Notes: generated by a model not told the origin, from the sequence alone. A stretch of DNA of 64,000 nt from Campylobacter corcagiensis (GCF_013201645.1 NZ_CP053842.1:310001-374000), one strand, 5' to 3'; shown: positions 14,501 to 23,426, numbered from the stretch's first letter. Translations and numbers: made by a program.

Positions 14501-15152
14501 TCTTGGAATTTACATATCAGGTCATCCGCTTGATGAGTATAGATCTCAGATACAAAGTGTTAAACACACGCTAAGTGGAGAGTTTGAAGACCTTGAAAAA
14601 GATATCACTGAGACTACTTTGGTTGGTAAGATTGAAGAGCTTGAGATTAAAATAACAAGGCGTGGATCTAAGATGGGAATTCTTACTATTTTAGATATGC
14701 ATGGAACTTTTGAAATGGTGGTTTTTGATAAAAATTTAGCCGCTATTGAGAATTTAAGTAGCGAAGATAGAGAAAAACCATACGCTTTTAGAGCTAGAAT
14801 AGAAAAAGATGATAATCAGTTTAAGATAAGTATGCTTGAACTTTTTAGCCTAGAAGATGCAAAAAATGCAAATTTTACCGATAAGGGTTATAATAGTAGA
14901 AAAAATAGCTTTGCAAAAAATCAACCCAAAAAGCGAATCGCCCAAGAGTTTGAATTTCTTATAAATTTAGAAGAGTTAACAAGTGCTAAGATAAATGAAA
15001 TTTATGATAGAGCTTTTAGGGAAAACAACTCCACAAACACAAAACGCCTTATACTAAAGGTAGAAGCTTTTGGCAAGGTTTTTGTATATGCTACAAATTT
15101 CTATGTGAGTGATAATTTTGGCGATACTATACAAGAAATTTTAGCAGCTTAA
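11547..15152 (+). CDS. dnaE: DNA polymerase III alpha subunit
   Basis: The catalytic replicative polymerase subunit, 1201 residues, is the usual length. The N-terminal PHP domain opens with FTHLHLHTEYSLLDGANK and has AITDHGNMFGAIDFY. The polymerase core shows GPGRGSAAGSLVAYAL and the catalytic aspartates in PDIDVDFCQ. Also present are GMHAAGVVIS, YRPGPMDLIPDF, the helix-hairpin-helix region GAIKGVGLGAIENI, and an OB domain near residue 1000 (TLVGKIEELEIKITRRG). The following phosphatase gene begins 15 bases later and may be cotranscribed. Confidence 0.97.
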   Translation: MSEFTHLHLHTEYSLLDGANKIKELASILKERGTKSVAITDHGNMFGAIDFYKTMTKNGIKPLIGMEAYIHNNDDLSDKSSKARYHLILIAKNETGYKNLMYLSSMAYLEGFYYNPRINKKLLREHSEGLICSSACLQGEVNFHLNLSKRNIERGAKGYKRAKEVALEYKDIFGDDFYLEIMRHGIADQFSIDKQILQISKETGIKVIASNDAHYPYKDRAEAHEVFMCIAMAKNLDDPNRLKHSMKELYVKTDEEMRRIFADVPEVIENTAEIVDKCNLELKLGDPTPPNFKFAREYAKKYSVNLPCPDDEYSTENDDFLCKFLSEYGLEKRLEFIDASKHDDYKKRLNKEVEIIKNMGFSGYMLIVHDFIAWAKEQGIPVGPGRGSAAGSLVAYALKITDIDPLPYNLLFERFLNPDRKSMPDIDVDFCQYRRGEVIDYVIEKYGHYNVAQVATFGKLLAKGVIRDVARVCGMPYAQADKMAKLIPDKLGITLEARGIEGEDNYKPGAFELEPKIGELIEEDASAKRVWDFSLDLEGLNRNAGMHAAGVVISNEELWNKTPLFRQTNNSDGHIITQYTKDYLEDVDLIKFDFLGLKTLTVVDSAVKLVKRRYNKDIIWENINVNEPEVYKTISSGQTLGIFQIESGGMQKLATELKPDNFEDIIAMIALYRPGPMDLIPDFCARKHGEAKIEYIMPEIKDILEPTYGVIVYQEQVMQIVQKIGGFSLGEADLVRRAMGKKKADELNRMKAQYLEGAKNLGYDTKKADELFELIMKFANYGFNKSHAAAYTMITFQTAYLKTFYPAEFMAALLTSEENNMDKVSKYIDEIKRLNIEILAPSINSSFREFSVVENDGKDAIIYGMGAIKGVGLGAIENIIKERENGEFKSLNDFVSRIDSFKVNRRVVESLIKSGALDCLNLTRLALFQNIDNITDACKDMARMKSSLENSLFSDFEEDVGVEVKFIKNDKEYKNKELLKLEKECLGIYISGHPLDEYRSQIQSVKHTLSGEFEDLEKDITETTLVGKIEELEIKITRRGSKMGILTILDMHGTFEMVVFDKNLAAIENLSSEDREKPYAFRARIEKDDNQFKISMLELFSLEDAKNANFTDKGYNSRKNSFAKNQPKKRIAQEFEFLINLEELTSAKINEIYDRAFRENNSTNTKRLILKVEAFGKVFVYATNFYVSDNFGDTIQEILAA

Positions 15153-15167
15153 ATTTAAGGCTAAAGT

Positions 15168-15947
15168 ATGAATGAGTTTTTAAATAGTGTTAGAAAAGAT
15201 TTAGGAAAATTATTAGATGAAGTTTGTAATTTTCAGTTAAATTCTAAAAATTTCAAGGTTGAAACTAAAAGTAGTATGGTTGATTATGTAACAGATATTG
15301 ATAAAAAAAGCGATGAGATGATAATAGATTTTATTAAAACTAATTATCCAACTCATCAAATTTTAACAGAAGAACACGGCATAATCGGTGAAAAAAGCCA
15401 GTGGTGCTGGGTAGTTGATCCAATAGATGGAACTACAAATTTCATACACTCTTATCCATTACACTGTATAAGCGTAGGACTTAAATTTGAAAATGAAACT
15501 GTTTTAGGTATGGTAGCACTTCCTGTTTTAAACACCAAATTTCACGCTATAAAGGGTGGTGGAGCTTTTAAGGATAGTGATAAAATTTATGTCTCAAAGC
15601 AAAATATTTTAGAAAAATCACTCATCTCAACTGGTTTTCCATACAGTAGAGCCACTCACAATCCAAATTTGGTATATTTTAACAAGATAATAAATAAAAT
15701 CGCAGGCATTAGAAGAAGCGGTAGTGCTGCGATTGATCTATGTTTTACAGCTGCTGGTTATACGGATGCTTATTTTGAGTTTGGTATAAATGAGTGGGAT
15801 TACTGTGCTGGAAAACTCATACTTGAAGAAGCTGGTGGCAAATCTTACAAAAAAGAATTTAACACTAAATTTGGTAAAGATGAGATGTTTATTTTTACAA
15901 ACTCATGCATTGATGATGAGTTAAAAAAAACTCTTTTTAACTCATAA
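15168..15947 (+). CDS. Inositol monophosphatase family protein
   Basis: 259 residues with all metal-site motifs of the family. These are TDIDKKSDEMI, LTEEHG (Glu ligand), WVVDPIDGTTNFIHSYP (D-P-x-D-G-T-T) and the C-terminal EWDYCAGKLILEEAGG. The enzymes dephosphorylate inositol-1-phosphate, or 3'-phosphoadenosine or fructose-1,6-bisphosphate in related clades; SuhB also has a role in rRNA antitermination in E. coli. The in vivo substrate cannot be decided. It follows dnaE closely, and its 3' end overlaps the convergent DUF234 gene by six bases. Confidence 0.88.
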   Translation: MNEFLNSVRKDLGKLLDEVCNFQLNSKNFKVETKSSMVDYVTDIDKKSDEMIIDFIKTNYPTHQILTEEHGIIGEKSQWCWVVDPIDGTTNFIHSYPLHCISVGLKFENETVLGMVALPVLNTKFHAIKGGGAFKDSDKIYVSKQNILEKSLISTGFPYSRATHNPNLVYFNKIINKIAGIRRSGSAAIDLCFTAAGYTDAYFEFGINEWDYCAGKLILEEAGGKSYKKEFNTKFGKDEMFIFTNSCIDDELKKTLFNS

Positions 15948-16751
15948 AAGCCTAGCAAAATCATCTAAATCAAAAAGCTTTAAATCATCTCTTTTTAAAT
16001 TTAAAAGCTCATTACTATATCCACTTTTTGAAAAAAGAAAGGTAAATTTTGGCTTTATGCCGATTTTTGCCGCTTTTAAATCTAGTAAATTTAGAGCATT
16101 TTTACACACTTTTCTATCTCTAAATTTAACCTCACCTATAATTCCACCAAGGCTATGGCTAAACATATCAACTTCAAATTCTTTTGTCCAGTAGCTGTAA
16201 AGCTCTAAATTTGGGCTATTTAGATAAATTTTAGCTAGTTTTATGCTTAAATTTTCAAAAGGAAGTGATGCGTAGTTTTCAAAGTCAGCTTTTATGATGC
16301 TTAAAACTTCATCAAATTTACCCTCTTTTAAAAGTGCTAAATTTGGCTCTACAAACCTAAACCAAAACCGCATAAAGTTACTTTTAAACTGGACTTTATC
16401 GTGGATTAAATACCTTCTTAACTCTTTGGGAAGTTTGTGGTTTTTAAACTGTGGAGTTGGCTTTTCTTCGCGACTTTTTTCTAGTCTTAGATATCTTTGG
16501 CTTAAAAGATAATCCATAGTTTTTCTAGACTCAGCCCTACTTAAAACCTTACTTGGAGCAAATTTTTTTCTATCACTTCTTGCTAATTTTATAAGTGCTA
16601 GACGAGCGTTTTTATCAAGATAGATATGGCTTGAAATTTCTTTAAATTTTCTAAGAATTTTTACTTCTATAGCGTCAAAAATAGTCTCATAGTATGGAAG
16701 AATTTCAAAACTATCAAATACAAAATAATACTCTAGTTTTTTTAAAACTAT
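15942..16751 (-). CDS. DUF234-like protein with apparent ATA start
   Basis: Protein-like sequence runs in one frame from an upstream stop at 16782-16784 to the stop at 15942. The first ATG lies only at 16517, cutting off about 78 residues of clearly coding sequence (KKLEYYFVFDSFEILPYYET, KLARSDRKKFAPSKV). An AGGAG at 16759-16763 is 7 bases from an ATA at 16749-16751, the best start by spacing. The C-terminal half matches the DUF234 pattern found behind ATPases: WTKEFEVDMFSHSLGGIIGEVKF, a restriction-nuclease-like core with a catalytic-type E-x-K. There is no ATPase domain. It may be a working gene using ATA, or one silenced by an ATG-to-ATA change. Confidence 0.6.
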   Translation of the reverse strand: MVLKKLEYYFVFDSFEILPYYETIFDAIEVKILRKFKEISSHIYLDKNARLALIKLARSDRKKFAPSKVLSRAESRKTMDYLLSQRYLRLEKSREEKPTPQFKNHKLPKELRRYLIHDKVQFKSNFMRFWFRFVEPNLALLKEGKFDEVLSIIKADFENYASLPFENLSIKLAKIYLNSPNLELYSYWTKEFEVDMFSHSLGGIIGEVKFRDRKVCKNALNLLDLKAAKIGIKPKFTFLFSKSGYSNELLNLKRDDLKLFDLDDFARLL

Positions 16752-16868
16752 CGCTAAACTCCTAATTTTTTGGGCATTATATCATAAAAAAGATAAGTTA
16801 GCTTTAAGAATAAAATCTCAAATATAAACTTTTTTAGGTATAATCCAACAAAAACTTAGGAAAAATAT

Positions 16869-18188
16869 ATGACTTTTGAAGAGGCAAAAAACCAAATTAT
16901 CTTAAAAGAAGGCGTTAAGTATTTTGATTTTACCGCATCAGGACTCGCTTTTAAGCCAATTGAAGATGAAATTTTAAGAATTTTACAAACCTACTCAAAC
17001 ACTCACTCAGAAGCTAGTGAACTAGCTAGGATTACAAGTGATTATTACGATAGAGCAAAAGCTGGACTAAAAAGCCTGCTAGAAGTAGATGCAAGTAAAT
17101 TCTACCTTTTACCTTGTGGATACGGTGCAACTTCAGCTATAAAGAAATTTCAAGAGTTAATGGGAATTTATATACCGCCAAAAACTAGAGAAATTTTAAA
17201 CATTGATAAAAAAACTCTTAAAAATTTACCACTTGTTATAGTATCGCCATTTGAACACCACTCAAATGAGATAAGCTATAGAGCCGGACTTTGTGAAGTT
17301 TTAAGGCTTCCTATGGATGAAAACGGGCTTTTTAATTACGATGCTTTAGCTAAAACTCTAAATGAGAATAAAAACCGTAAAATCATAATCTCCATAAGCG
17401 TTGCTTCAAATATCACAGGTGTTATGGTTGATTATAAAAGAGTCTATCTTATGGCAAAAGCATATAAAGCTATACTTGCTCTTGATGCAACAGCAGCAAT
17501 TCCATATATGAATATCGACTCAGGCTTTTATGACGCGCTATTTGCTAGTTCTCACAAGCTTTTAGGTGGCGTTGGTGGAAGTGGAATTTTAGTTATTAAA
17601 AAATCTCTTTGTGATATGGACGAGCCTACATTTTCAGGTGGTGGTTCAGTTGAGTATGTAAGTAGAAGTGAGGTTGTATACCGGCTGGATAAGGAGCGTT
17701 TAGAAGAGAGTGGCACACCTGGAATTACTCAGTTAATTAGAGCATATCTAGCATTTAAGCTAAGAAATGATATCGGTCTTAAAGCTATAGAAGAAAAAGA
17801 GACCAAACTAAAAGAGTACTTTTTAGAAAAGATTTTAAATCTTGATGATATTAAGCTTTTTGCAAAATCCGTCCCACTTGATAAAAAGCTTGGAATATTC
17901 TCTTTTAATGTTAAAGGCTTTAATCCATACGACTTTAGTGCTTATATAAGTCAAAAGTATATGATAGAAACTAGAGCAGGGTGCTCTTGTGCTGGACCAT
18001 ATGCTCATGATTTAATGGGTAAAGATGACGGGCTTGATTATATAAATGGTATGAAACCAGCCTTTATAAGAGTAAGCCTACACTATACTCATGACAAAGA
18101 TGATATAGACTATTTAATGAGTGCCATGAAAGCAACTATTAAAAAAAGAGCTCAGTTTAAGCATTCTCACTCAGCATGGCGTTGCTAA
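16869..18188 (+). CDS. Class V aminotransferase (cysteine desulfurase-like)
   Basis: A 439-residue PLP enzyme. It has the phosphate-binding region LPCGYGATSAIKKFQ, the His-Ser motif SPFEHHSNEISYR, LALDATAAIPYM with the cofactor Asp, and the Schiff-base Lys in FASSHKLLGGVGGSG. A Cys-rich loop TRAGCSCAGPYAHDL lies where SufS-type enzymes carry their active-site Cys. The family includes SufS desulfurases and related lyases. No Isc/Suf scaffold gene adjoins, so the role in sulfur transfer is only a possibility. The C-terminus ends in a His/Cys-rich tail (KHSHSAWRC). It diverges from the DUF234 gene with a 117-base shared upstream region. Confidence 0.8.
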   Translation: MTFEEAKNQIILKEGVKYFDFTASGLAFKPIEDEILRILQTYSNTHSEASELARITSDYYDRAKAGLKSLLEVDASKFYLLPCGYGATSAIKKFQELMGIYIPPKTREILNIDKKTLKNLPLVIVSPFEHHSNEISYRAGLCEVLRLPMDENGLFNYDALAKTLNENKNRKIIISISVASNITGVMVDYKRVYLMAKAYKAILALDATAAIPYMNIDSGFYDALFASSHKLLGGVGGSGILVIKKSLCDMDEPTFSGGGSVEYVSRSEVVYRLDKERLEESGTPGITQLIRAYLAFKLRNDIGLKAIEEKETKLKEYFLEKILNLDDIKLFAKSVPLDKKLGIFSFNVKGFNPYDFSAYISQKYMIETRAGCSCAGPYAHDLMGKDDGLDYINGMKPAFIRVSLHYTHDKDDIDYLMSAMKATIKKRAQFKHSHSAWRC

Positions 18189-18356
18189 CACTGGTAAAAT
18201 TTAACTATAGTGATAAAAAAGTGATAAATTTCTTAGTTTTAGCAAACAAACGGTAACAATTTGTATACGATAGGGTAAATTTAAGACTTTTTTAAGCTAA
18301 ACTTTTGAATTTTTATGTTACCATTATGCCAACACTAATTTTTAAAGGAGTTCTAA

Positions 18357-19640
18357 ATGAAACTAGTTAAACTAAGTTTAGTTGCGGCTATGGCTGCTGG
18401 CGTTTTCGCTACTACTGCTTCTGCAGCACCACTTGATGAAATGATCAAAGATATCGATGTAAGCGGTTACGCAAGATTAAGATATACAAACGATTCTGTA
18501 AAAAAGAATAGAGATTCAGGTGATGATGGAAAAAGTACATGGAATTTTAAAGGTGAGTTAAACCTAAAAAGTAAAATTGATGATAACTTCTTTGCTGTAG
18601 TTGGTATTAGATATGATAATAGTGATGATGGTCAACACTTGAGTACTTCTTCTTACAAAGATGATGATAACTTCAAACTACATAGAGCATATTTTGGATA
18701 TAACTATGGTGGTACAACTATCCAAGTTGGTAGACAAGATGTTGGTGCATTCTTTACAGCTGATATGTATGGTGACGGTATTAAGATCTTAAATTCTGAT
18801 ATCGAAGGCTTAACTCTTGCGGCTTTATGGATGGACTCTCTAGAAGAAGATGGTGATATTGGTTCTATAGGAGCTGATGGAGGTGTTTTAGTAGCAGATA
18901 GATTAGCTGCAAATCCAAGTTGGGTTGCACCAAATCTAGCAGAGCCATCTCTACTTGAAATAGATGCAGTTGCAGCTTTAACTGGTAAAAGAGTAACTGA
19001 CCATAACCTATATGGTGTAGCAGCTATCGGTTCATATGACCCAGTAAGCTTCCAAATTTGGTATGCTGTTTTAGAAGATGTTACAGATCTATTTGCTGTA
19101 GAACTAGCTACTAACTTTGATGTTACAGCTGACTTCAATCTTGGCTTAAAAGGTCAATACGGATTTTCTGATTTTGATGGTGATCTCAAAAAAGGTAACC
19201 TAATTTCTGATGGACAAATTTGGGCAGTTGAAGCATCTACAAATGTTCAAGGTCTTGATATATCAGCTGGTTATGTTGATTTCTCAGCTGATGATGATAA
19301 GACAGTTTCACTTGTAGCATTTGAAGATAATGGTCAATACATTAAACCAGGTGAAGAGCTATTTGATTATACACTATTTAGAGGTGAGAATAGCTACTGG
19401 TTTGTAACAGCAGGATTTACTTTCCCAGATACAGGATTTAGAATCGGTGCTGATTACCTAGATGGTGAGACAACATGGTATGGAAAAGACTATGATGCAC
19501 AAGAAATCGTAGCTAGACTTGAGTACGCTCACAGCAAAAAGCTAAAATTTAAAGCTTGGTACTCATGGATGGAAGAAGATGCAGTAGCTGATGGTTATGA
19601 AAAAGATAGAGTTAGATTTGAGGCTAAATACTCATTCTAA
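18357..19640 (+). CDS. porA: Major outer membrane porin (Campylobacter MOMP family)
   Basis: The 427-residue protein has a signal peptide ending in TTASAA, then the conserved mature start PLDEMIKDIDVSGYARLRYT. The beta-strand repeat pattern runs to the C-terminal FEAKYSF, with terminal Phe as the BAM signal. Campylobacter MOMPs are trimeric cation-selective porins and the dominant surface antigen. Acidic loops such as SLEEDGDIGSIGADGG are strain-variable regions by type. It is monocistronic, preceded by AAAGGAG and followed by a strong terminator, as expected for a very highly expressed gene. Confidence 0.9.
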   Translation: MKLVKLSLVAAMAAGVFATTASAAPLDEMIKDIDVSGYARLRYTNDSVKKNRDSGDDGKSTWNFKGELNLKSKIDDNFFAVVGIRYDNSDDGQHLSTSSYKDDDNFKLHRAYFGYNYGGTTIQVGRQDVGAFFTADMYGDGIKILNSDIEGLTLAALWMDSLEEDGDIGSIGADGGVLVADRLAANPSWVAPNLAEPSLLEIDAVAALTGKRVTDHNLYGVAAIGSYDPVSFQIWYAVLEDVTDLFAVELATNFDVTADFNLGLKGQYGFSDFDGDLKKGNLISDGQIWAVEASTNVQGLDISAGYVDFSADDDKTVSLVAFEDNGQYIKPGEELFDYTLFRGENSYWFVTAGFTFPDTGFRIGADYLDGETTWYGKDYDAQEIVARLEYAHSKKLKFKAWYSWMEEDAVADGYEKDRVRFEAKYSF

Positions 19641-19660
19641 TTTTTTTAACTAAAACTTTA

Positions 19661-19686
19661 AGGCTGGCATTTGCCAGCCTTTTTTT
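19661..19686 (+). terminator. Rho-independent terminator of the major porin gene
   Basis: Perfect stem AGGCTGGC/GCCAGCCT with a 4-base loop followed by a run of at least six T. Confidence 0.9.
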
Positions 19687-19742
19687 ATGCCTAAATTTCA
19701 GTTAAAAATCAAATCAAATCTCTCAAATTTAACTTAATATGA

Positions 19743-19748
19743 TATAAT
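19743..19748 (+). promoter_or_regulatory. -10 box of the cytochrome c gene
   Basis: TGATATAAT (extended -10) lies 37 bases before the ATG at 19786. Confidence 0.6.
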
Positions 19749-19785
19749 CAAACTGTTCACGAAATAGAAATATAAAAGGTTATAT

Positions 19786-20325
19786 ATGAAAAAAATTTTA
19801 CTATCACTTACACTTCTTTCAGCAGTTATTGCTAATGATACTTATGTTGTTGAAGCTAAAGGTGAGTTTGAAAAAGAGTTAGCTGAGAAATACTCTAAAG
19901 AAGGTGGGACAGAAGTAAATATCAATAAAAGTGATAGTGCTAAATCCCAAACAAATAACCATAAAGAAACTAAAACTTTAAACTTTGCAAAAGAGCAAGG
20001 TGAAAAGCTATATACTAAAAACTGTCTTGAGTGCCATGGTGAAATGGGTACCAAAAGAAGCTACGCAACTGCTAAAAAACTCTCTAAAATGTCTCCTGAA
20101 GATATCTATGTTTCATTTAGGGCATATGTAAGCGATCCTAGCTACGGCAGTTCGGTAGGACAAATCACTATGACACCTGTTGCAAGCCGTATTACTGATA
20201 TAGAACTTGGTTATATTATAGCTTATCTTAAAAATGATACGACTTATGCTTGGGGTTCATCAAAACCAAAACAAAATACAAATATTTCTAGAAACCCAAC
20301 TTCTCAGGGAACTTATCTTAAATAA
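19786..20325 (+). CDS. Monoheme c-type cytochrome
   Basis: The 179-residue periplasmic protein has a signal peptide (MKKILLSLTLLSAVIA) and a single CxxCH heme site in NCLECHGEMG (about residue 84). A distal-ligand Met is likely in QITMTPVASRI. Between signal and heme domain lies a charged, Asn-rich spacer of 50 residues. The C-terminal tail after the heme domain (KPKQNTNISRNPTSQG) is low-complexity. It probably shuttles electrons in the periplasm; the bc1 operon starts 210 bases downstream behind a terminator. Confidence 0.85.
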   Translation: MKKILLSLTLLSAVIANDTYVVEAKGEFEKELAEKYSKEGGTEVNINKSDSAKSQTNNHKETKTLNFAKEQGEKLYTKNCLECHGEMGTKRSYATAKKLSKMSPEDIYVSFRAYVSDPSYGSSVGQITMTPVASRITDIELGYIIAYLKNDTTYAWGSSKPKQNTNISRNPTSQGTYLK

Positions 20326-20343
20326 GCCTTTGGGCTTATTTAA
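20318..20343 (+). terminator. Terminator after the cytochrome c gene
   Basis: An 11-bp stem (arms around AATAAGCC/GGCTTATT) overlaps the stop codon and is followed by an AT-rich stretch. Confidence 0.6.
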
Positions 20344-20534
20344 TTATAATTTTACTTTTTATAACAAAATAAAATTAGTAAAAGTATACTCATTTATACT
20401 GATTTATTATTTTTTATATCCTGTTACATTTTTGTTAATAATTTTTAAAAGTTTAACTTTAAGTCAAAAAATTATATTAATTTAATAAATAATATGTTAA
20501 AATGTGAGCCATTATTACCGTAGAAAGGATGAAA

Positions 20535-21041
20535 ATGTCTAGTGAAAAAACAAATAGACGAGATTTTATAGGTCTTAGTTTTGGTGCAGTCGCTGCAGTT
20601 GGCGGTCTGTTTGGACTAGGGGCTATGAAAAAAACTTGGGATCCACTTCCTAGCGTTGTTGCAGCTGGTTTTACAACCGTTGACCTAAGTAAGGTCGTAG
20701 AAGGTGAGCTCTATCAGGTTGAGTGGCGAAAGAAGCCTATATTTATACTTAAAAAATCAAGTGAGATGAAAGCAGACGATAAACGAGATGTTGTAGTTGA
20801 TGGTGTAAGATATACAGTTTGCATAGGTCTTTGTACTCATCTTGGCTGTATTCCAAGCTATAAGGCAAATGCACATCAGTTTGTCTGTGCTTGTCATGGA
20901 GGTATATTTGATATAAGTGGAAATGCTACATTTGGTCCACCACCACGAGCTCTTGATATACCACCATTTAAGATTGATGGCACTACACTTGTTCTTGGTG
21001 AAACTGGTCCTGAGTATGAAAAACTCATGGCTAATGCATAA
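20535..21041 (+). CDS. petA: Rieske iron-sulfur subunit of cytochrome bc1
   Basis: 168 residues. A twin-arginine signal (TNRRDFIGLSFGAVAAVGG) serves as export signal and membrane anchor. The two Rieske boxes are CTHLGC and CACHGGIFD, giving the 2Cys-2His [2Fe-2S] ligands. I chose the ATG at 20535 because AAAGGA has proper spacing only to it, not to the ATG six bases earlier. It is the first gene of petABC and transfers electrons from menaquinol to cytochrome c1 at the periplasmic face. Confidence 0.93.
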   Translation: MSSEKTNRRDFIGLSFGAVAAVGGLFGLGAMKKTWDPLPSVVAAGFTTVDLSKVVEGELYQVEWRKKPIFILKKSSEMKADDKRDVVVDGVRYTVCIGLCTHLGCIPSYKANAHQFVCACHGGIFDISGNATFGPPPRALDIPPFKIDGTTLVLGETGPEYEKLMANA

Positions 21042-21052
21042 GGAGGCAGATG

Positions 21053-22312
21053 ATGGCACATATTAAAAAAGCTACAAGCTTAGGCGATTGGTTTGAGCAA
21101 AGATTAGCTGTAAAAAAGGTTTGGAATGTTTTAGCAGGTGAGTATTGGATACCTAAAAATATAAGCTTTTTATGGGCTATGGGTGTTATACTTTTAACTC
21201 TTTTTATTCTGCTTTTGGTTAGTGGACTGATGCTAATGTGTTACTATAAGCCAGATGCACTTTTAGCATTTGATAGTGTTAATAAAACTATAATGCAAGA
21301 AGTTGAGTATGGTTGGCTTTGGCGAAATATCCACGCAGTCGCTGCATCTGTAACATTTCTTATAATATATATACACACTTTAACAGGAATTTATTACCGC
21401 TCATATAAAAACGGTAGAGAGATGATATGGTTAAGTGGAATACTGCTTATGGTTTTATACTCTGCTGAGGCATTTAGTGGATATATGCTACCTTGGGGGC
21501 AAATGAGTTATTGGGCAGCTCAAGTTATTACTCAATTATTTGGTGGAATTCCATTTATTGGAGATGCTGTTGTTGAGTGGATTAGGGGGGATTATGCAGT
21601 AAGTGACCCAACTCTTACAAGATTTTTTATGCTTCATGTATGTCTTTTACCACTTCTAATTATAGTTGCTATTGTTTTACACTTTTATACATTAAGAGTA
21701 CCGCATGTTAACAACCTAACAGGCGAAGAGATAGATTTTGATTTAGAGGGTGAAAAGTATCTACAAGGTGATACTAAGGGTAGTAAAGTTATACCATTTT
21801 GGCCAGGATTTTTGGCTAAGGATTTCTACTATGTAGCTATTTTTATGGTATTTTTCTTCTATTTAGTTGGTTTTAATTATAACTTTGCTATGGATCCTAT
21901 TAACTTCGATCCAGCAAATAGCCTAAAAACTCCAGCACATATCTATCCTGAGTGGTACTTTTTGTGGGAGTATGAAATTTTAAGGGGCTTTTTCTTTGAT
22001 GTTGGACCTTTAAAAGCTGCTGATATTGGTTTAATTGGCTTTGCGTTTTCACTTGTTTCACTAGCATTTATACCATGGCTTGATAGAAATAATGTCGTAG
22101 CTCCAGCTCATGAAAGCAAGGGCTTTTTTATATGGTTTTGGGTATTAGTTGTCAATATGATACTTTTAAGTATATTTGGAAAGCTACCTGTGGATGGAAC
22201 TGTTCTAGGTATATCTAATACTTACATAGGCTTTGTTTTAACGATGATATATATGCTTGAAATTTTAGTTGTCTTGCCTGCTGTAACGATAGCTGAAAGA
22301 AAAAGGAGGTAA
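21053..22312 (+). CDS. petB: Cytochrome b subunit of bc1 complex
   Basis: A 419-residue polytopic membrane protein. It has the b-heme His pairs in NIHAVAASVTFLIIYIHT and HVCLLPLLIIVAIVLH, the quinol-site motif YPEWYFLWEYEILRG, and at least eight membrane helices. This is a long-form cytochrome b (b6 plus subunit IV parts in one chain). Of two consecutive ATGs the second (21053) is better spaced from AGGAGG. It lies between petA and petC with very short gaps. Confidence 0.95.
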   Translation: MAHIKKATSLGDWFEQRLAVKKVWNVLAGEYWIPKNISFLWAMGVILLTLFILLLVSGLMLMCYYKPDALLAFDSVNKTIMQEVEYGWLWRNIHAVAASVTFLIIYIHTLTGIYYRSYKNGREMIWLSGILLMVLYSAEAFSGYMLPWGQMSYWAAQVITQLFGGIPFIGDAVVEWIRGDYAVSDPTLTRFFMLHVCLLPLLIIVAIVLHFYTLRVPHVNNLTGEEIDFDLEGEKYLQGDTKGSKVIPFWPGFLAKDFYYVAIFMVFFFYLVGFNYNFAMDPINFDPANSLKTPAHIYPEWYFLWEYEILRGFFFDVGPLKAADIGLIGFAFSLVSLAFIPWLDRNNVVAPAHESKGFFIWFWVLVVNMILLSIFGKLPVDGTVLGISNTYIGFVLTMIYMLEILVVLPAVTIAERKRR

Positions 22313-22315
22313 GAG

Positions 22316-23359
22316 ATGAAAGAGTTAAAAACACTATTAATAGTTATATTTTTTACACTATTTTTATACTGGGGAATCGAGCCTTTTGCTCACTCTAAAT
22401 TAAATCCACCTGTTGAGCCAGCTAATTATGACTTTGCAGCTGAAGATATAGCTTTAGCTAAAACAAATTTAGAAAAAGCAAACGCAAATTTAGAAAAAGC
22501 TAAAAAAGTTGGTTTAGATGACATGGTTAAAAACGCTCAAAACGAAGTAGAGATTGCTAAAACAAGTCTAGATAGATATAGTAGTTTTTGGAGTGATATA
22601 AACGCTATTGATTTAAAAGCAGGAGATGCTACAAATGGCGAACTAGCTTTTCAAGCTTCTTGTATGGGCTGTCATAGTTTAAAAGCAGGTGGTTATGAGC
22701 CTTTAGTAAGCGAGGCTGAAGGAAGTGAAATGTATGGTGTAAATCCACCAGATCTTAGTTCGGCTGGAAAAATTTATGATGATAAATTTTTAGCTGCACT
22801 TATAAAAAACCCAGTTATGGCTTTAAAAGTTGATCATAAATTTGACTTTGAGTATGCAGGTGAAGCAATACATCCTATGACGCCATTTTATGGTGCAGGC
22901 ACCAAAGATGATCTAAATGCTGAAATAGCTGATATAGTAGCATATCTTAAAGCAGTTGCTCCTAAAGAAGAGCTTAGTACAAAAGCTGTATTTATGGATG
23001 CTTGTAGTAGATGCCATGATGTTAAGTATGATGAAGTTTATGTCGGTGGAAATAGAGAAAAACTTAATGAATATATGGGCATGACACCACCAGATTTATC
23101 TATGTATATCCGCTCAAGAAGCAATGAGTATCTGCATAACTTTATAAACGATACTCAAAAAATGCTAGTAGGTACTTCTATGCCACGAGTTGGTCTTACA
23201 AAAGAGGCTGAAGATAAGGTTATAGCTTATATGGAAAGTGTTGGCGATAGCAAAAAAGATGAAAGAGAAAAAATTTCTATCTATGTAATGATTTACTTTG
23301 TTATTTTGGCTGTTTTTGCAGGGCTTTGGAAAAGAAAAATCTGGAGTAAACTTCACTAA
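22316..23359 (+). CDS. petC: Diheme cytochrome c subunit of bc1 complex
   Basis: The 347-residue protein has an N-terminal membrane anchor (LLIVIFFTLFLYWGIEPF) and two cytochrome c domains with CxxCH sites in SCMGCHSLK and ACSRCHDVK. A C-terminal helix (IYVMIYFVILAVFAGLW) anchors it again. A helical stretch with LEKANANLEKAKK precedes the first heme domain. Epsilonproteobacterial bc1 complexes use such a diheme c1-like subunit. It starts 3 bases after petB, behind AAAGGAGG. Confidence 0.93.
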   Translation: MKELKTLLIVIFFTLFLYWGIEPFAHSKLNPPVEPANYDFAAEDIALAKTNLEKANANLEKAKKVGLDDMVKNAQNEVEIAKTSLDRYSSFWSDINAIDLKAGDATNGELAFQASCMGCHSLKAGGYEPLVSEAEGSEMYGVNPPDLSSAGKIYDDKFLAALIKNPVMALKVDHKFDFEYAGEAIHPMTPFYGAGTKDDLNAEIADIVAYLKAVAPKEELSTKAVFMDACSRCHDVKYDEVYVGGNREKLNEYMGMTPPDLSMYIRSRSNEYLHNFINDTQKMLVGTSMPRVGLTKEAEDKVIAYMESVGDSKKDEREKISIYVMIYFVILAVFAGLWKRKIWSKLH

Positions 23360-23386
23360 AATTTAGGGGCTAGTCCCCTAAATTTT
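23358..23386. terminator. Bidirectional terminator between petC and mnmG
   Basis: Perfect 12-bp stem AAAATTTAGGGG/CCCCTAAATTTT with loop CTAGT, between convergent genes. Confidence 0.8.
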
Positions 23387-23426
23387 ACACTAAATTCACT
23401 ATTAAATTTAAATTTTAAAATATAAC

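Noticed and set aside
20234-20485. 83-residue frame overlapping the cytochrome c end
   Set aside because: Out of frame with the cytochrome, hydrophobic AT-driven composition, interrupted by the terminator, no ribosome site.
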